Assembly (NCBI RefSeq): GCF_002632585.1
Contig: NZ_NIBV01000002.1
Span: 285,013-349,012, forward strand
Direction of reading: 5' to 3'
Length of the DNA stretch: 64,000 nucleotides
Source: Xenorhabdus szentirmaii DSM 16338
GTDB lineage: Bacteria > Pseudomonadota > Gammaproteobacteria > Enterobacterales > Enterobacteriaceae
The notes below the pieces were generated by a model, which saw nothing but the letters and a program-made list of their open reading frames with translations, searched no databases and was not told the DNA's origin. The position numbers and the translations under genes were made by a program. Position 1 is the stretch's first letter. Every line of letters begins with the position of its first letter. This document shows, piece by piece, positions 39,380 through 48,114 of the stretch.

Positions 39380-39464
39380 TGGTGCGGGAGGCGAGACTTG
39401 AACTCGCACACCTTGCGGCGCCAGAACCTAAATCTGGTGCGTCTACCAATTTCGCCACTCCCGC
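39380..39464 (-). tRNA. tRNA-Leu (anticodon TAG)
   Basis: 85 bases with encoded CCA and the long variable arm of class II tRNAs (TGGCGCCGCAAGGTGTG region). Anticodon TAG lies within GATTTAGGTT. Corresponds to leuW of E. coli by position and sequence type. Confidence 0.97.
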
Positions 39465-39469
39465 AAAGA

Positions 39470-39546
39470 TGGTGGCTACGACGGGAATCGAACCTGTGAC
39501 CCCAGCATTATGAGTGCTGTGCTCTAACCAGCTGAGCTACGTAGCC
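39470..39546 (-). tRNA. tRNA-Met (elongator, anticodon CAT)
   Basis: 77 bases with encoded CCA; first gene of the operon (metT position in E. coli). Begins GGCTACGTAGC; anticodon CAT. Confidence 0.96.
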
Positions 39547-39585
39547 ATCTTTTTTCGCTTTGCCTTCATCGGCGGTGCGGGGCGA

Positions 39586-39614
39586 ATTATGCGTATATCA
39601 GACAGATGCGTCAA
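39586..39614 (-). promoter_or_regulatory. Promoter of the tRNA operon
   Basis: On the minus strand TTGACG (39614-39609), 17 bases, CATAAT (39591-39586), followed by the G+C-rich discriminator TCGCCCCGC. Such discriminators are typical of stable-RNA promoters under stringent (ppGpp) control. Confidence 0.85.
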
Positions 39615-39701
39615 TACCTTTTTTAAAGAAATATGCATAAAAGTATTTGTTTGCATGTCCTGTAATCACTTTGCTGGCAAAGTCAGCAAAGTGAGGTGAA
39701 A

Positions 39702-40925
39702 TCATCCACCCAGAAGATGTTGCAGCAGTACACCATTCAGCATGGCACGTTTTGTTAGTGCAAAAGCGCCAATTGCAGAACAATGGTTCAGCTCTGAAAC
39801 AACAACAGGGAGCTCTTCACGGAATTCCTTGAGCGCCTGCGTATTGATGCAACTCTGAATTGCAGGAATCAACACTTTTTCAGCTTCTGTGATTTCGCCT
39901 GCAATGACGACTTTCTGGGGATTAAATAAGTTAATCGCGATAGAAATCGCTTTGCCAAGGTAATAGCCGACTTGCTTGATGACTTCAGTTGCCAGTGGAT
40001 CACCTGTGTTGGCAGCCAGGCAAATGGCGTGAATGTTGCAGTTATTCAGGGCAAGCTGACTGGGAAAACCTTGGCGGAGCTGATGTTGCACTCTGGCTTC
40101 TATGGCGGAATTGGATGCGATGGTTTCCAGACAGCCAAAATTACCGCAATGGCAACGTTCACCCAGAGGCTCAATTTGGATATGACCTATTTCACCTAAA
40201 TAGCCCCGCTTGTTAAGCAGGATATTGTTGTTGATGATGACTCCCGCCCCTGTGCCCCGATGAATACGGACCAGAATGGAATCTTCGCAGTCCCGGGTTG
40301 CCCCGAAATAATTTTCAGCCAGTGCAAGGCCGCGAATGTCGTGCCCAATAAAGCAGAAAGTTTTGAAACGATCTCTGAGATTTTTAACCAGCGGCCAGTT
40401 TTCCACTTTGATATGTGGCATATAGAGGACAATACCTTCATCAGGATCAACCAAACCGGGAAGGATGACTGAAATGGCAACCAATTCACGGATTCGGCGT
40501 TGATTTTTATCGATGAAATTTTCAATGGAGGCAATAATTCTTCTCTCCACATCGGATTGGGTATTTTCCGGAATAGGGTAGTGTTCCTCTACCAATACCT
40601 TTCCGCTCATATCGAAGAGTGCGACCGTGGCATCATGTCGGCCAAGCCGGATACCAATGGTATGGAACCGGCTGTTTTCGGTAATGATGGAAATGGCACG
40701 CCTGCCGCCGGTAGAAGCCTGATGTTCAACTTCTTTTATCAGGCCACGTTCCAGTAACTGACGAGTAATTTTAGTCACGCTGGCAGGAGCAAGCTGGCTT
40801 TCTTCTGCAATTTGGATGCGTGATATTGGCCCATGCTGATCAATTAGCCGGTAGACCACGGCCCCATTAAGCTGTTTGACGAGATCAATATTTCCAATTT
40901 GCTTCTGTGCGCTTTCATTGCTCAT
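39702..40925 (-). CDS. nagC: N-acetylglucosamine regulon repressor NagC (ROK family)
   Basis: 407-residue repressor/activator of the nag genes; GlcNAc-6-phosphate is the inducer in E. coli. The N-terminal winged helix-turn-helix contains ISRIQIAEESQLAPASVTKITRQLLERG; the ROK sugar-binding part has IGIRLGRHDATVALFD, the zinc-binding CHCGNFGCLE motif and the ATP-fold GxxxGxxI end. It follows nagA by 12 bases. nagD, present after nagC in E. coli, is missing before the tRNA operon. Confidence 0.95.
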   Translation of the reverse strand: MSNESAQKQIGNIDLVKQLNGAVVYRLIDQHGPISRIQIAEESQLAPASVTKITRQLLERGLIKEVEHQASTGGRRAISIITENSRFHTIGIRLGRHDATVALFDMSGKVLVEEHYPIPENTQSDVERRIIASIENFIDKNQRRIRELVAISVILPGLVDPDEGIVLYMPHIKVENWPLVKNLRDRFKTFCFIGHDIRGLALAENYFGATRDCEDSILVRIHRGTGAGVIINNNILLNKRGYLGEIGHIQIEPLGERCHCGNFGCLETIASNSAIEARVQHQLRQGFPSQLALNNCNIHAICLAANTGDPLATEVIKQVGYYLGKAISIAINLFNPQKVVIAGEITEAEKVLIPAIQSCINTQALKEFREELPVVVSELNHCSAIGAFALTKRAMLNGVLLQHLLGG

Positions 40926-40937
40926 CAGTTTTTATAC

Positions 40938-42095
40938 TCACGATAGTTTAACTTCATTCCCGTTCACAATGGTTTTGCTTATTTTGAAATCGTGAGTAAA
41001 CGCCGTCAAATTCGCGACCTTGCCGGATTCAATGGTGCCGAGGTGTTTATCAACACCGATTGCCCGAGCAGGGTAAAGCGTTACCATCCGCAACGTTTCA
41101 TCCAAAGCAATACCAACATGTTCAACACTATTTTTGACACAATCAATCATGGTGATCGATGAACCGCTCAGTGTTCCGTTTTCATCTATACATAAGCCGT
41201 TTCGATAATATATTGTTTTATTGGCAAAGGTAAATTGCTCCATGGCATCGGGCGCCAATCCGGCAGGTAAAATCGCATCAGTGACTAATATCAGTTTTTC
41301 ATTCTTTAATTTCTTGGAGTTGCGAATATTTGGCCACGATACATGCAACCCGTCACAGATAATACCTGCATAGACATCAGGTGAGTCGTAAATCGCACTG
41401 ACCAATCCTGGTTGGCGACCGGAAATAGAAGGCATCGCATTATACAGATGAGTGGAGAAAGTAATGCCTTTCCGGAAACCATGGCGGGCTTCTTCATAAG
41501 TGGCATTGGAATGCCCTGCGGAAACAATAATGCCGGCTTCAACTAATTGTTGAATATATTTGTGTCCCACTATTTCAGGTGCAAGCGTGATCTTGGTAAT
41601 GACATCAGCATTAAGGCACAGATAATTAACCATTTCAGGTGTTGGCTTACGGATGTAGGCTGGATTGTGAGTTCCTTTTTTGATGGGGCTGATATAAGGC
41701 CCTTCAAGATGCAGCCCCAATGCCTGGTTGGCATTTTTTTTCAGGTAGGCCCCCATCACTTCGATGGCTTTTATCATCAACTCATCGGGGCTGGTAATGA
41801 GGGTTGGTAAAAAGCTGGTACAGCCGTAACGCTGATTGGTTTCCTGCATTGCATGCAGCGTTTCTTCGGTAATATCTTCCAACCGCTCATTAAATTGGGC
41901 ACCGCCACAACCATTGACTTGCAGGTCAATAAATCCGGGAGCGAGATTCGCGCCGTGTAAATCGTGTTTTTCAATCTGCTCAGGTAATTCATTTGTCGGA
42001 CAAACTTGTTTAATGAAACCACCCTCAATGATAACCGCATGGTTATCAAGCCTGTCATATCCGGTATAAATAATACCATTGGTTAATGCATACAT
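40938..42095 (-). CDS. nagA: N-acetylglucosamine-6-phosphate deacetylase NagA
   Basis: 385-residue metal-dependent amidohydrolase that turns GlcNAc-6-P into glucosamine-6-P and acetate. The start at 42095 ([12 protein letters not shown]) has AGGAA upstream and matches E. coli; the longer frame upstream is rejected. Key motifs are [51 protein letters not shown] and [10 protein letters not shown]. It lies 92 bases after nagB. Confidence 0.95.
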   Translation of the reverse strand: MYALTNGIIYTGYDRLDNHAVIIEGGFIKQVCPTNELPEQIEKHDLHGANLAPGFIDLQVNGCGGAQFNERLEDITEETLHAMQETNQRYGCTSFLPTLITSPDELMIKAIEVMGAYLKKNANQALGLHLEGPYISPIKKGTHNPAYIRKPTPEMVNYLCLNADVITKITLAPEIVGHKYIQQLVEAGIIVSAGHSNATYEEARHGFRKGITFSTHLYNAMPSISGRQPGLVSAIYDSPDVYAGIICDGLHVSWPNIRNSKKLKNEKLILVTDAILPAGLAPDAMEQFTFANKTIYYRNGLCIDENGTLSGSSITMIDCVKNSVEHVGIALDETLRMVTLYPARAIGVDKHLGTIESGKVANLTAFTHDFKISKTIVNGNEVKLS

Positions 42096-42187
42096 ATTGG
42101 TTTCCTGACTTGTATCCCCGTTGTCTTTCAAGCTACCGTGTGTTATCGCATGGCTGGTTGTATCTTGAAATCCAACGGGTATAACTA

Positions 42188-42994
42188 TTAACTGGCGAAT
42201 TCATTGATAATATCGACTTCCAACTGATGGAAATACTTAACGGTTTTTACCTTCAGATCCATTGTCGCAGGCTCGTCACAGACAATAAGTGATTTAGGGT
42301 GCATTTGTAGGCAACTGACAGTCCACATATGATTGATATTGCCTTCTATTGCGGCCTGTAACGCTTGTGCCTTATTCATTCCTGTCGCCAGGATCATAAT
42401 TTCTTCGGCATCCATTAAGGTTCCTACTCCGACAGTCAGTGCATATTTTGGAACTTGTTCAACATCGTTATTGAAAAATCGAGAATTGGCTGTTCGGGTT
42501 TCAATGGTCAGTGTTTTGATGCGTGTACGTGAGGAAAGCGAAGAAGCCGGCTCATTGAAGGCAATATGCCCGTCATTGCCTACACCTCCCATAAATAAGT
42601 GGATTTTGCCATAGGCTTTGATCTTATTTTCGTAACGCCGGCACTCAGCATCAGTATCTGTCACATTTCCGTTTAACAAATTGATATTTTCTTTGCAGAT
42701 ATCAATATGGTTAAAGAAATTTTGGTGCATAAAGAAATGATAGCTTTGGGGATGATCTTCAGGCAAGCCAATATATTCATCCATATTAAAGGTCACAACA
42801 TGTTTGAAGCTCACTTTTCCGGCTTGATACAGAGCGATCAGTTCTTTGTAAGTTGCCAATGGTGTGCTGCCGGTGGGTAACCCAAGCACGAAAGGGCGTT
42901 CGGCAGTTGGCTTAAATTCATTGATTCTGCTTACTATATGATGTGCGGCCCATCGGCCCACATCACCCGCTGTCGTTAGGGGGATCAACCTCAT
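42188..42994 (-). CDS. nagB: Glucosamine-6-phosphate deaminase NagB
   Basis: 268-residue enzyme that converts glucosamine-6-P to fructose-6-P and ammonia. [35 protein letters not shown] and [27 protein letters not shown] are present. It heads the nagBAC operon and diverges from nagE. Confidence 0.96.
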   Translation of the reverse strand: MRLIPLTTAGDVGRWAAHHIVSRINEFKPTAERPFVLGLPTGSTPLATYKELIALYQAGKVSFKHVVTFNMDEYIGLPEDHPQSYHFFMHQNFFNHIDICKENINLLNGNVTDTDAECRRYENKIKAYGKIHLFMGGVGNDGHIAFNEPASSLSSRTRIKTLTIETRTANSRFFNNDVEQVPKYALTVGVGTLMDAEEIMILATGMNKAQALQAAIEGNINHMWTVSCLQMHPKSLIVCDEPATMDLKVKTVKYFHQLEVDIINEFAS

Positions 42995-43393
42995 GATTAC
43001 CTCTTAAAAATGGTTCATTAATTTTATCAGCCCCATACACGATAAGCATGATACCTGAGATATCAATACCCTATGTGATAGGTGTGATAGCGGCAAGGTA
43101 AAACCACGCATCATACCTGTCGTGGTCGGGTAATTCCTCACATAACCCGTCAAAGATATTTTTAATAGTAAAATAAGTTTGGCGTTCAGGCTACATTTTT
43201 GATTGAAAAAATACCAATTCTGGTGATTTCAATCACATATCAGAAGTATTTAATTTGCGATGAAAAATAATTTTTTTAGACTAAAAATGTTCTAACGAAA
43301 AATAAGTATATCCGGTGAATTTCAAAAGAATGGCGCTATTGCGTCATTAATTAACTAAAAGACTCCATAAACGGAGCTTCAAAGGGGGCGTAA
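42995..43393. promoter_or_regulatory. nagB-nagE divergent control region
   Basis: No gene is present in these 399 bases. A CRP-like site with arms GGTGA / TCACA (43219-43240) lies next to an AT-rich, NagC-box-like sequence tttaatttgcgatgaaaaat (about 43249-43271). A second TTTTTGATTGAAAAA motif lies near 43196-43210. In E. coli paired NagC sites loop this region and CRP activates both operons; the same arrangement is likely here. AAAGGGGG is the ribosome site of nagE. Confidence 0.65.
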
Positions 43394-45421
43394 GTGAATA
43401 TTCTAAGCTACTTACAACGGATTGGTCGGGCATTGATGGTGCCTGTAGCAACATTGCCCGCAGCGGCAATATTGGTTGGTGTAGGTTATTGGATAGATCC
43501 GACGGGTTGGGGGGCTGATAACGCGTTGGCGGCATTTCTGATAACGTCAGGTAATGCCATTTTGGACAATATGGGAATGCTGTTTGCGGTGGGCATCGCC
43601 TATGGCATGTCGAAAGATAAGGATGGTGCTGCTGCCCTGGCGGGCTTAATCGGGTTTATTGTTGTGATGACACTGTGTTCTCCGGCAGCGGTATCAATGA
43701 TCAAATCGATTCCGATTGAAGAAGTACCCAAGGCATTTAGCAAGATCAATAACCAATTTATTGGAATCTTGGTTGGTGTACTGTCTGCTGAACTATACAA
43801 CCGTTACAGTAACGTCGAATTGCCACAGGCTCTGGCTTTCTTCAGCGGTCGCCGTTTAGTTCCCATCCTGAACTCTTTCTTGATGATTATCATTTCTTTC
43901 ATCCTGATGTTTGTCTGGCCGATCGTCTACGGTTGGCTGGTGGCATTCGGTGAAAGCATCATGGGGTTTGGGTCAACAGGTGCAGGTCTTTACGCTTTCT
44001 TTAACCGCCTATTGATACCCGTTGGTTTGCATCATGCTTTGAACTCCGTATTCTGGTTTGATGTTGCTGGTATTAATGATATTCCCAATTTTCTTGGGGG
44101 ACAGAAGTCCATTGAAGCAGGAACTGCGGTTCTGGGAATGACCGGTCGCTATCAGGCAGGTTTCTTCCCTATCATGATGTTTGGCTTACCTGGTGCAGCA
44201 TTGGCGATTTATCACTGCGCCCGCCCTGAAAATAAAGCTAAAGTTGCCGGTCTGATGATGGCTGGTGCATTTGCTGCATTTTTTACAGGGGTAACCGAGC
44301 CGCTGGAATTCTCTTTCATGTTTGTTGCACCCTTACTTTATGTGCTGCATGCCATTATGACGGGAATTTCAGTATATATCGCAGCGGCAATGCATTGGAT
44401 TGCCGGCTTTGGGTTTAGTGCAGGGTTTGTTGATATGTTGCTTTCCTCACGCAACCCGCTGGCGGTTCACTGGTACATGCTGATCCCGCAAGGTCTGGTG
44501 TTCTTCTGCCTTTACTATGTCGTATTCCGCTTCACTATCAGAAAATTTAACCTGATGACACCGGGGCGCGAAATATCAGCCACCCCTCCGACCGGCACAA
44601 ATGATTTTATGGCGGAAAAAGAACGTTCACCCGAGAACAACATTCAGAAAGAGGCATATCAGTATATTGCCTCAGTCGGGGGATCAGATAATCTGACGAA
44701 CATTGATTCATGCATCACACGCTTACGTTTATCCGTGCACGATTCCGGTTTGATCAATGACAAATTGGTAAAACATCTTGGTGCTGCTGGTGTTATTCGC
44801 TTGAATAAACAGAGTGTCCAAATCATTGTCGGTACTCGGGCAGAGTTGGTTGCCATGGCAATGAAAGACATATTGGCGGAAGAGCATGTTGCGGCAGCAA
44901 CAGAAACAGCACAGCCTGAGGAAAAAGTTCAGGTAAAAAAAGAGAGTCAGGAAAAAAGTGAGTCTGTTCTAACGTTAGTTGCTCCTCTAACAGGCGAACT
45001 GATCAAATTGGAAGATGTTCCTGATGAAGCTTTTTCCAGTAAATTAGTTGGAGATGGCATTGCAATAAGGCCGACATCCGATACGGTTTTCTCACCCGTT
45101 TCAGGTACGGTGGTAAAAGTTTTTGATACCAACCATGCAGTTTGCATTGAATCAGATAACGGCGTCGAAGTTATTGTTCATATAGGTATTGATACCGTTT
45201 CATTAAATGGAAAGGGCTTTGAACGTCTGATTGAGGAGGGAATGAAGGTAAAAGCAGGAGAACCAATATTGAAATTGGATCTTGATTACCTGAACGCTCA
45301 TGCGAAATCAACAATAAGCCCGATCGTAATCAGTAATATTGACGATTATTCGGCTGTGATCATCATGGCCCAGGGAGAGGTGATTGCAAAAGAATCAAAC
45401 TTATTTCAGGTACTGGAATAA
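43394..45421 (+). CDS. nagE: N-acetylglucosamine PTS transporter NagE (EIICBA)
   Basis: 675-residue fused phosphotransferase permease that imports and phosphorylates GlcNAc. Residues 1-390 are the membrane EIIC domain (NILSYLQRIGRALMVPVATLP..., FVTEPLEFSFMF-like GVTEPLEF). EIIB carries the phosphorylated Cys440 in NIDSCITRLRL. EIIA carries His596 in VIVHIGIDTV. The order IIC-IIB-IIA equals that of E. coli NagE (648). The start is GTG with a strong AAAGGGGG element. The IIB-IIA linker is Glu/Lys-rich. Confidence 0.96.
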   Translation: MNILSYLQRIGRALMVPVATLPAAAILVGVGYWIDPTGWGADNALAAFLITSGNAILDNMGMLFAVGIAYGMSKDKDGAAALAGLIGFIVVMTLCSPAAVSMIKSIPIEEVPKAFSKINNQFIGILVGVLSAELYNRYSNVELPQALAFFSGRRLVPILNSFLMIIISFILMFVWPIVYGWLVAFGESIMGFGSTGAGLYAFFNRLLIPVGLHHALNSVFWFDVAGINDIPNFLGGQKSIEAGTAVLGMTGRYQAGFFPIMMFGLPGAALAIYHCARPENKAKVAGLMMAGAFAAFFTGVTEPLEFSFMFVAPLLYVLHAIMTGISVYIAAAMHWIAGFGFSAGFVDMLLSSRNPLAVHWYMLIPQGLVFFCLYYVVFRFTIRKFNLMTPGREISATPPTGTNDFMAEKERSPENNIQKEAYQYIASVGGSDNLTNIDSCITRLRLSVHDSGLINDKLVKHLGAAGVIRLNKQSVQIIVGTRAELVAMAMKDILAEEHVAAATETAQPEEKVQVKKESQEKSESVLTLVAPLTGELIKLEDVPDEAFSSKLVGDGIAIRPTSDTVFSPVSGTVVKVFDTNHAVCIESDNGVEVIVHIGIDTVSLNGKGFERLIEEGMKVKAGEPILKLDLDYLNAHAKSTISPIVISNIDDYSAVIIMAQGEVIAKESNLFQVLE

Positions 45422-45451
45422 GTTACCATTCATCAAATAGGTTTATTTTAT

Positions 45452-45484
45452 AGCGGGAAGCATGTTGTCTTCCCGCTTTTTTTC
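45452..45484 (+). terminator. Intrinsic terminator of nagE
   Basis: A perfect 9-bp stem agcgggaag / cttcccgct with an 8-base loop, followed by seven T, 30 bases after the nagE stop. Confidence 0.95.
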
Positions 45485-45605
45485 GCTTTAACGTACTAAC
45501 TTTACCTATTCCGCTATTTCCCATTAACTAAGTGTTGTTTCTCAGTGCCGCTTGTTAGATTATAAGGGGTTATATTGAAGCGCTTTTTGCATTGAGGAAA
45601 AAACG

Positions 45606-47273
45606 ATGAGTGAGGCAGATGCCCGCCCGACAAACTTTATTCGTCAGATTATTGATGAAGACTTGGCAACTGGTAAACATACATCCGTACATACCCGTTT
45701 CCCGCCTGAACCTAACGGCTATCTGCATATCGGCCATGCTAAATCGATATGCCTGAATTTCGGCATCGCTCAAGACTATCAGGGACAATGCAACCTACGT
45801 TTTGACGATACAAACCCGGTTAAAGAAGATATTGAATACGTTGAATCCATCCAGAATGACGTCAAATGGCTGGGGTTCGAATGGAGTGGCAATATCCGTT
45901 ATTCTTCTGACTATTTCGATACGTTGTATCAATACGCCATTGAACTCATCAACAAAGGATTGGCATATGTTGATGAATTGAGTGCAGAAGAGATCCGTGA
46001 ATATCGCGGTACGCTGAAAGCACCGGGTAAAAACAGCCCGTATCGCGATCGCAGCGTAGAAGAAAACTTGGCCCTGTTCGAAAAAATGCGTGCTGGTGGA
46101 TTTGAGGAAGGCAAAGCGTGTCTGCGTGCCAAAATTGACATGGCATCCTCGTTTATTGTCATGCGTGACCCGGTGATTTACCGCATTAAATTTGCTGAGC
46201 ATCACCAGTCAGGCAATAAATGGTGCATCTACCCGATGTACGATTTTACGCACTGCATTTCCGATGCATTGGAAGGGATCACCCATTCTCTCTGTACGCT
46301 GGAGTTTCAGGATAACCGTCGTTTGTACGATTGGGTATTGGATAACATCACCATTGATTGCCATCCGCGCCAGTACGAGTTTTCTCGCCTGAACCTGGAA
46401 TATACGGTGATGTCAAAGCGCAAGCTGAACCAATTGGTGACAGAAAACATCGTTGATGGTTGGGATGATCCGCGCATGCTCACCATTTCTGGTTTACGCC
46501 GCCGTGGTTATACAGCTGCTTCTATCCGTGAATTCTGCCGCCGCATTGGTGTTACGAAGCAAGACAATAACGTCGAAATGGCATCATTGGAATCCTGTAT
46601 CCGTGATGATCTGAATGAAAATGCACCGCGTGCGATGGCGGTTCTTGATCCGGTGAAACTGGTGATTGAGAACATGCCGGAAGGTGAAGTTATCCTGACA
46701 ATGCCTAACCATCCGAATAAGCCGGAAATGGGCAGCCGTGAAGTGCCATTCAGCCGTGAGTTGTATATTGATCGTGCTGATTTCCGTGAAGAAGCGAACC
46801 GTCAATATAAGCGTCTGGTATTGGGTAAAGAAGTGCGTTTGCGTAATGCATATGTGATTCAGGCAAATCGCGTTGAAAAAGATGCGGATGGCAATATCAC
46901 TGTCATTTATTGTCAATACGACGAGCAAACACTGAACAAAGATCCGGCTGATGGCCGCAAGGTTAAGGGTGTTATTCATTGGGTAAGTGCAACGCACGGT
47001 ATCCCAGCGGAATTCTATCTGTATGACCGTCTGTTCAGCGTAGCAAATCCGGGCGCAGAAGATGACTTCCTGTCTACCATTAACCCTGAATCACTGACAG
47101 TGCGTAAAGGGTTTGTGGAGCCGGGATTGGCGAATGCACGTACGGAAGAGAACTATCAGTTTGAACGAGAAGGTTATTTCTGTGCTGATTGCCGTCTTTC
47201 AAGTACTGAACGTTTGGTATTTAACCGGACTGTTGGCTTGCGTGACACATGGGCAAAAATTTCTCAAGGCTAA
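45606..47273 (+). CDS. glnS: Glutaminyl-tRNA synthetase GlnS
   Basis: 555-residue class Ic synthetase (E. coli 554). HIGH motif in [22 protein letters not shown] equivalent VMSKRKL, WDDPRM and the beta-barrel anticodon-binding C-terminal part ending in [14 protein letters not shown]. Near-identical to the E. coli protein in the catalytic core. It lies in the same window as three tRNA-Gln genes. Confidence 0.97.
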   Translation: MSEADARPTNFIRQIIDEDLATGKHTSVHTRFPPEPNGYLHIGHAKSICLNFGIAQDYQGQCNLRFDDTNPVKEDIEYVESIQNDVKWLGFEWSGNIRYSSDYFDTLYQYAIELINKGLAYVDELSAEEIREYRGTLKAPGKNSPYRDRSVEENLALFEKMRAGGFEEGKACLRAKIDMASSFIVMRDPVIYRIKFAEHHQSGNKWCIYPMYDFTHCISDALEGITHSLCTLEFQDNRRLYDWVLDNITIDCHPRQYEFSRLNLEYTVMSKRKLNQLVTENIVDGWDDPRMLTISGLRRRGYTAASIREFCRRIGVTKQDNNVEMASLESCIRDDLNENAPRAMAVLDPVKLVIENMPEGEVILTMPNHPNKPEMGSREVPFSRELYIDRADFREEANRQYKRLVLGKEVRLRNAYVIQANRVEKDADGNITVIYCQYDEQTLNKDPADGRKVKGVIHWVSATHGIPAEFYLYDRLFSVANPGAEDDFLSTINPESLTVRKGFVEPGLANARTEENYQFEREGYFCADCRLSSTERLVFNRTVGLRDTWAKISQG

Positions 47274-47314
47274 TTCAGGGATCATCGCATTCAGGTGAAT
47301 TAGCTTAAATAAAA

Positions 47315-47337
47315 AAAGCGTGATTATTTTCACGCTT
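47315..47337. repeat. 23-bp hairpin-forming direct repeat, copy 1
   Basis: The bases form an 8-bp stem (aagcgtga / tcacgctt) around TTATTT and recur exactly at 47939-47961. In this copy the A-run on the left makes it terminator-like for the minus strand only. Confidence 0.85.
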
Positions 47338-47349
47338 AACCGACTGACA

Positions 47350-47380
47350 AACCCCGTTGGAAATAACGGGGTTTTTTGTT
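47350..47380 (+). terminator. Intrinsic terminator after glnS
   Basis: A perfect 9-bp stem aaccccgtt / aacggggtt with a 6-base loop, then TTTTGTTTTT, 77 bases after the glnS stop codon. Confidence 0.92.
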
Positions 47381-47461
47381 TTTATCATTAGTCATCATAT
47401 TTATTACCCCTTGCCATTTTATTGCAGCTTAAAACGCTTTCTCACCACAGGAAAATATACT

Positions 47462-47720
47462 ATGGCCCATACACAATTGACCTATATATAATTGACCGAA
47501 ATAGAAAGATACCCGAGAAAGAGAGACAGATGAGAATACGAATGGATTAATCAAGGGGTTATTTCCTGAAAGAAACCGATTTTAATCAGGTATCAGAACT
47601 GGAATTAAATCTCGAGGCAAACTGATTAAATAAATGCCCTCAAAAAAATAGGTTAAAAAATGCCGAGTGAATTATTCAATGTTTACTTTGTTCATAACGG
47701 TGCTGTACTTATTATGTTAA
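47462..47720 (+). pseudogene. Decayed IS30-family transposase remnant
   Basis: Frame-shifting pieces match IS30-type transposases in order. An N-terminal piece HTQLTYI-stop-LTEIERY begins near 47462. It passes directly into the C-terminal region with RERETDENTNGLIKGLFPE. Next frame: TDFNQVSELELNLEAN-stop-LNKCPQKNRLKN. Last piece: PSELFNVYFVHNGAVLI. The middle (DDE catalytic core) is deleted, and there are at least three frame changes and stops, so it is dead. Family call is from the ENTNGLI...TDF pattern; terminal inverted repeats were not identified. Confidence 0.68.
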
Positions 47721-47938
47721 TGAAAAAAGTGAAATTAGATTGACTTATAGTGAGGCAGTATATTATTTGAAAAGTATTGAGTTATTTTGTGGGATGTCAT
47801 GTCGATAAATAAAAATATAAAACGGGCAGAGGTTATTAAATAACAATTAAATTATTTTCTTTCTTAAATGATTTCCATTTGATGGATATATTTCAATCAA
47901 AGCCAAATGACGAACAAAACAGTGCTTTTTGGTAATCG

Positions 47939-47968
47939 AAAGCGTGATTATTTTCACGCTTTTTTGAT
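47939..47968 (+). terminator. Hairpin repeat copy 2 with T-tail
   Basis: The second exact copy of the 23-bp hairpin (47939-47961) is followed by TTTTGATG and so is terminator-like on the plus strand. It lies 154 bases before the chitobiase gene, at the right end of the gene-free stretch 47274-48114. Confidence 0.7.
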
Positions 47969-48114
47969 GTTTAAAAGTATTGTAATGAAAATTAACTCCT
48001 TCAATTAAGATTAAAAATTGCCTTATAGTCACATATTGTGTAGGGTTATTGCCTATTCAGGTCTGTACAATATTTACCCAGTGGAAAGAATGATAAATTC
48101 GGACGAGGTAATTC

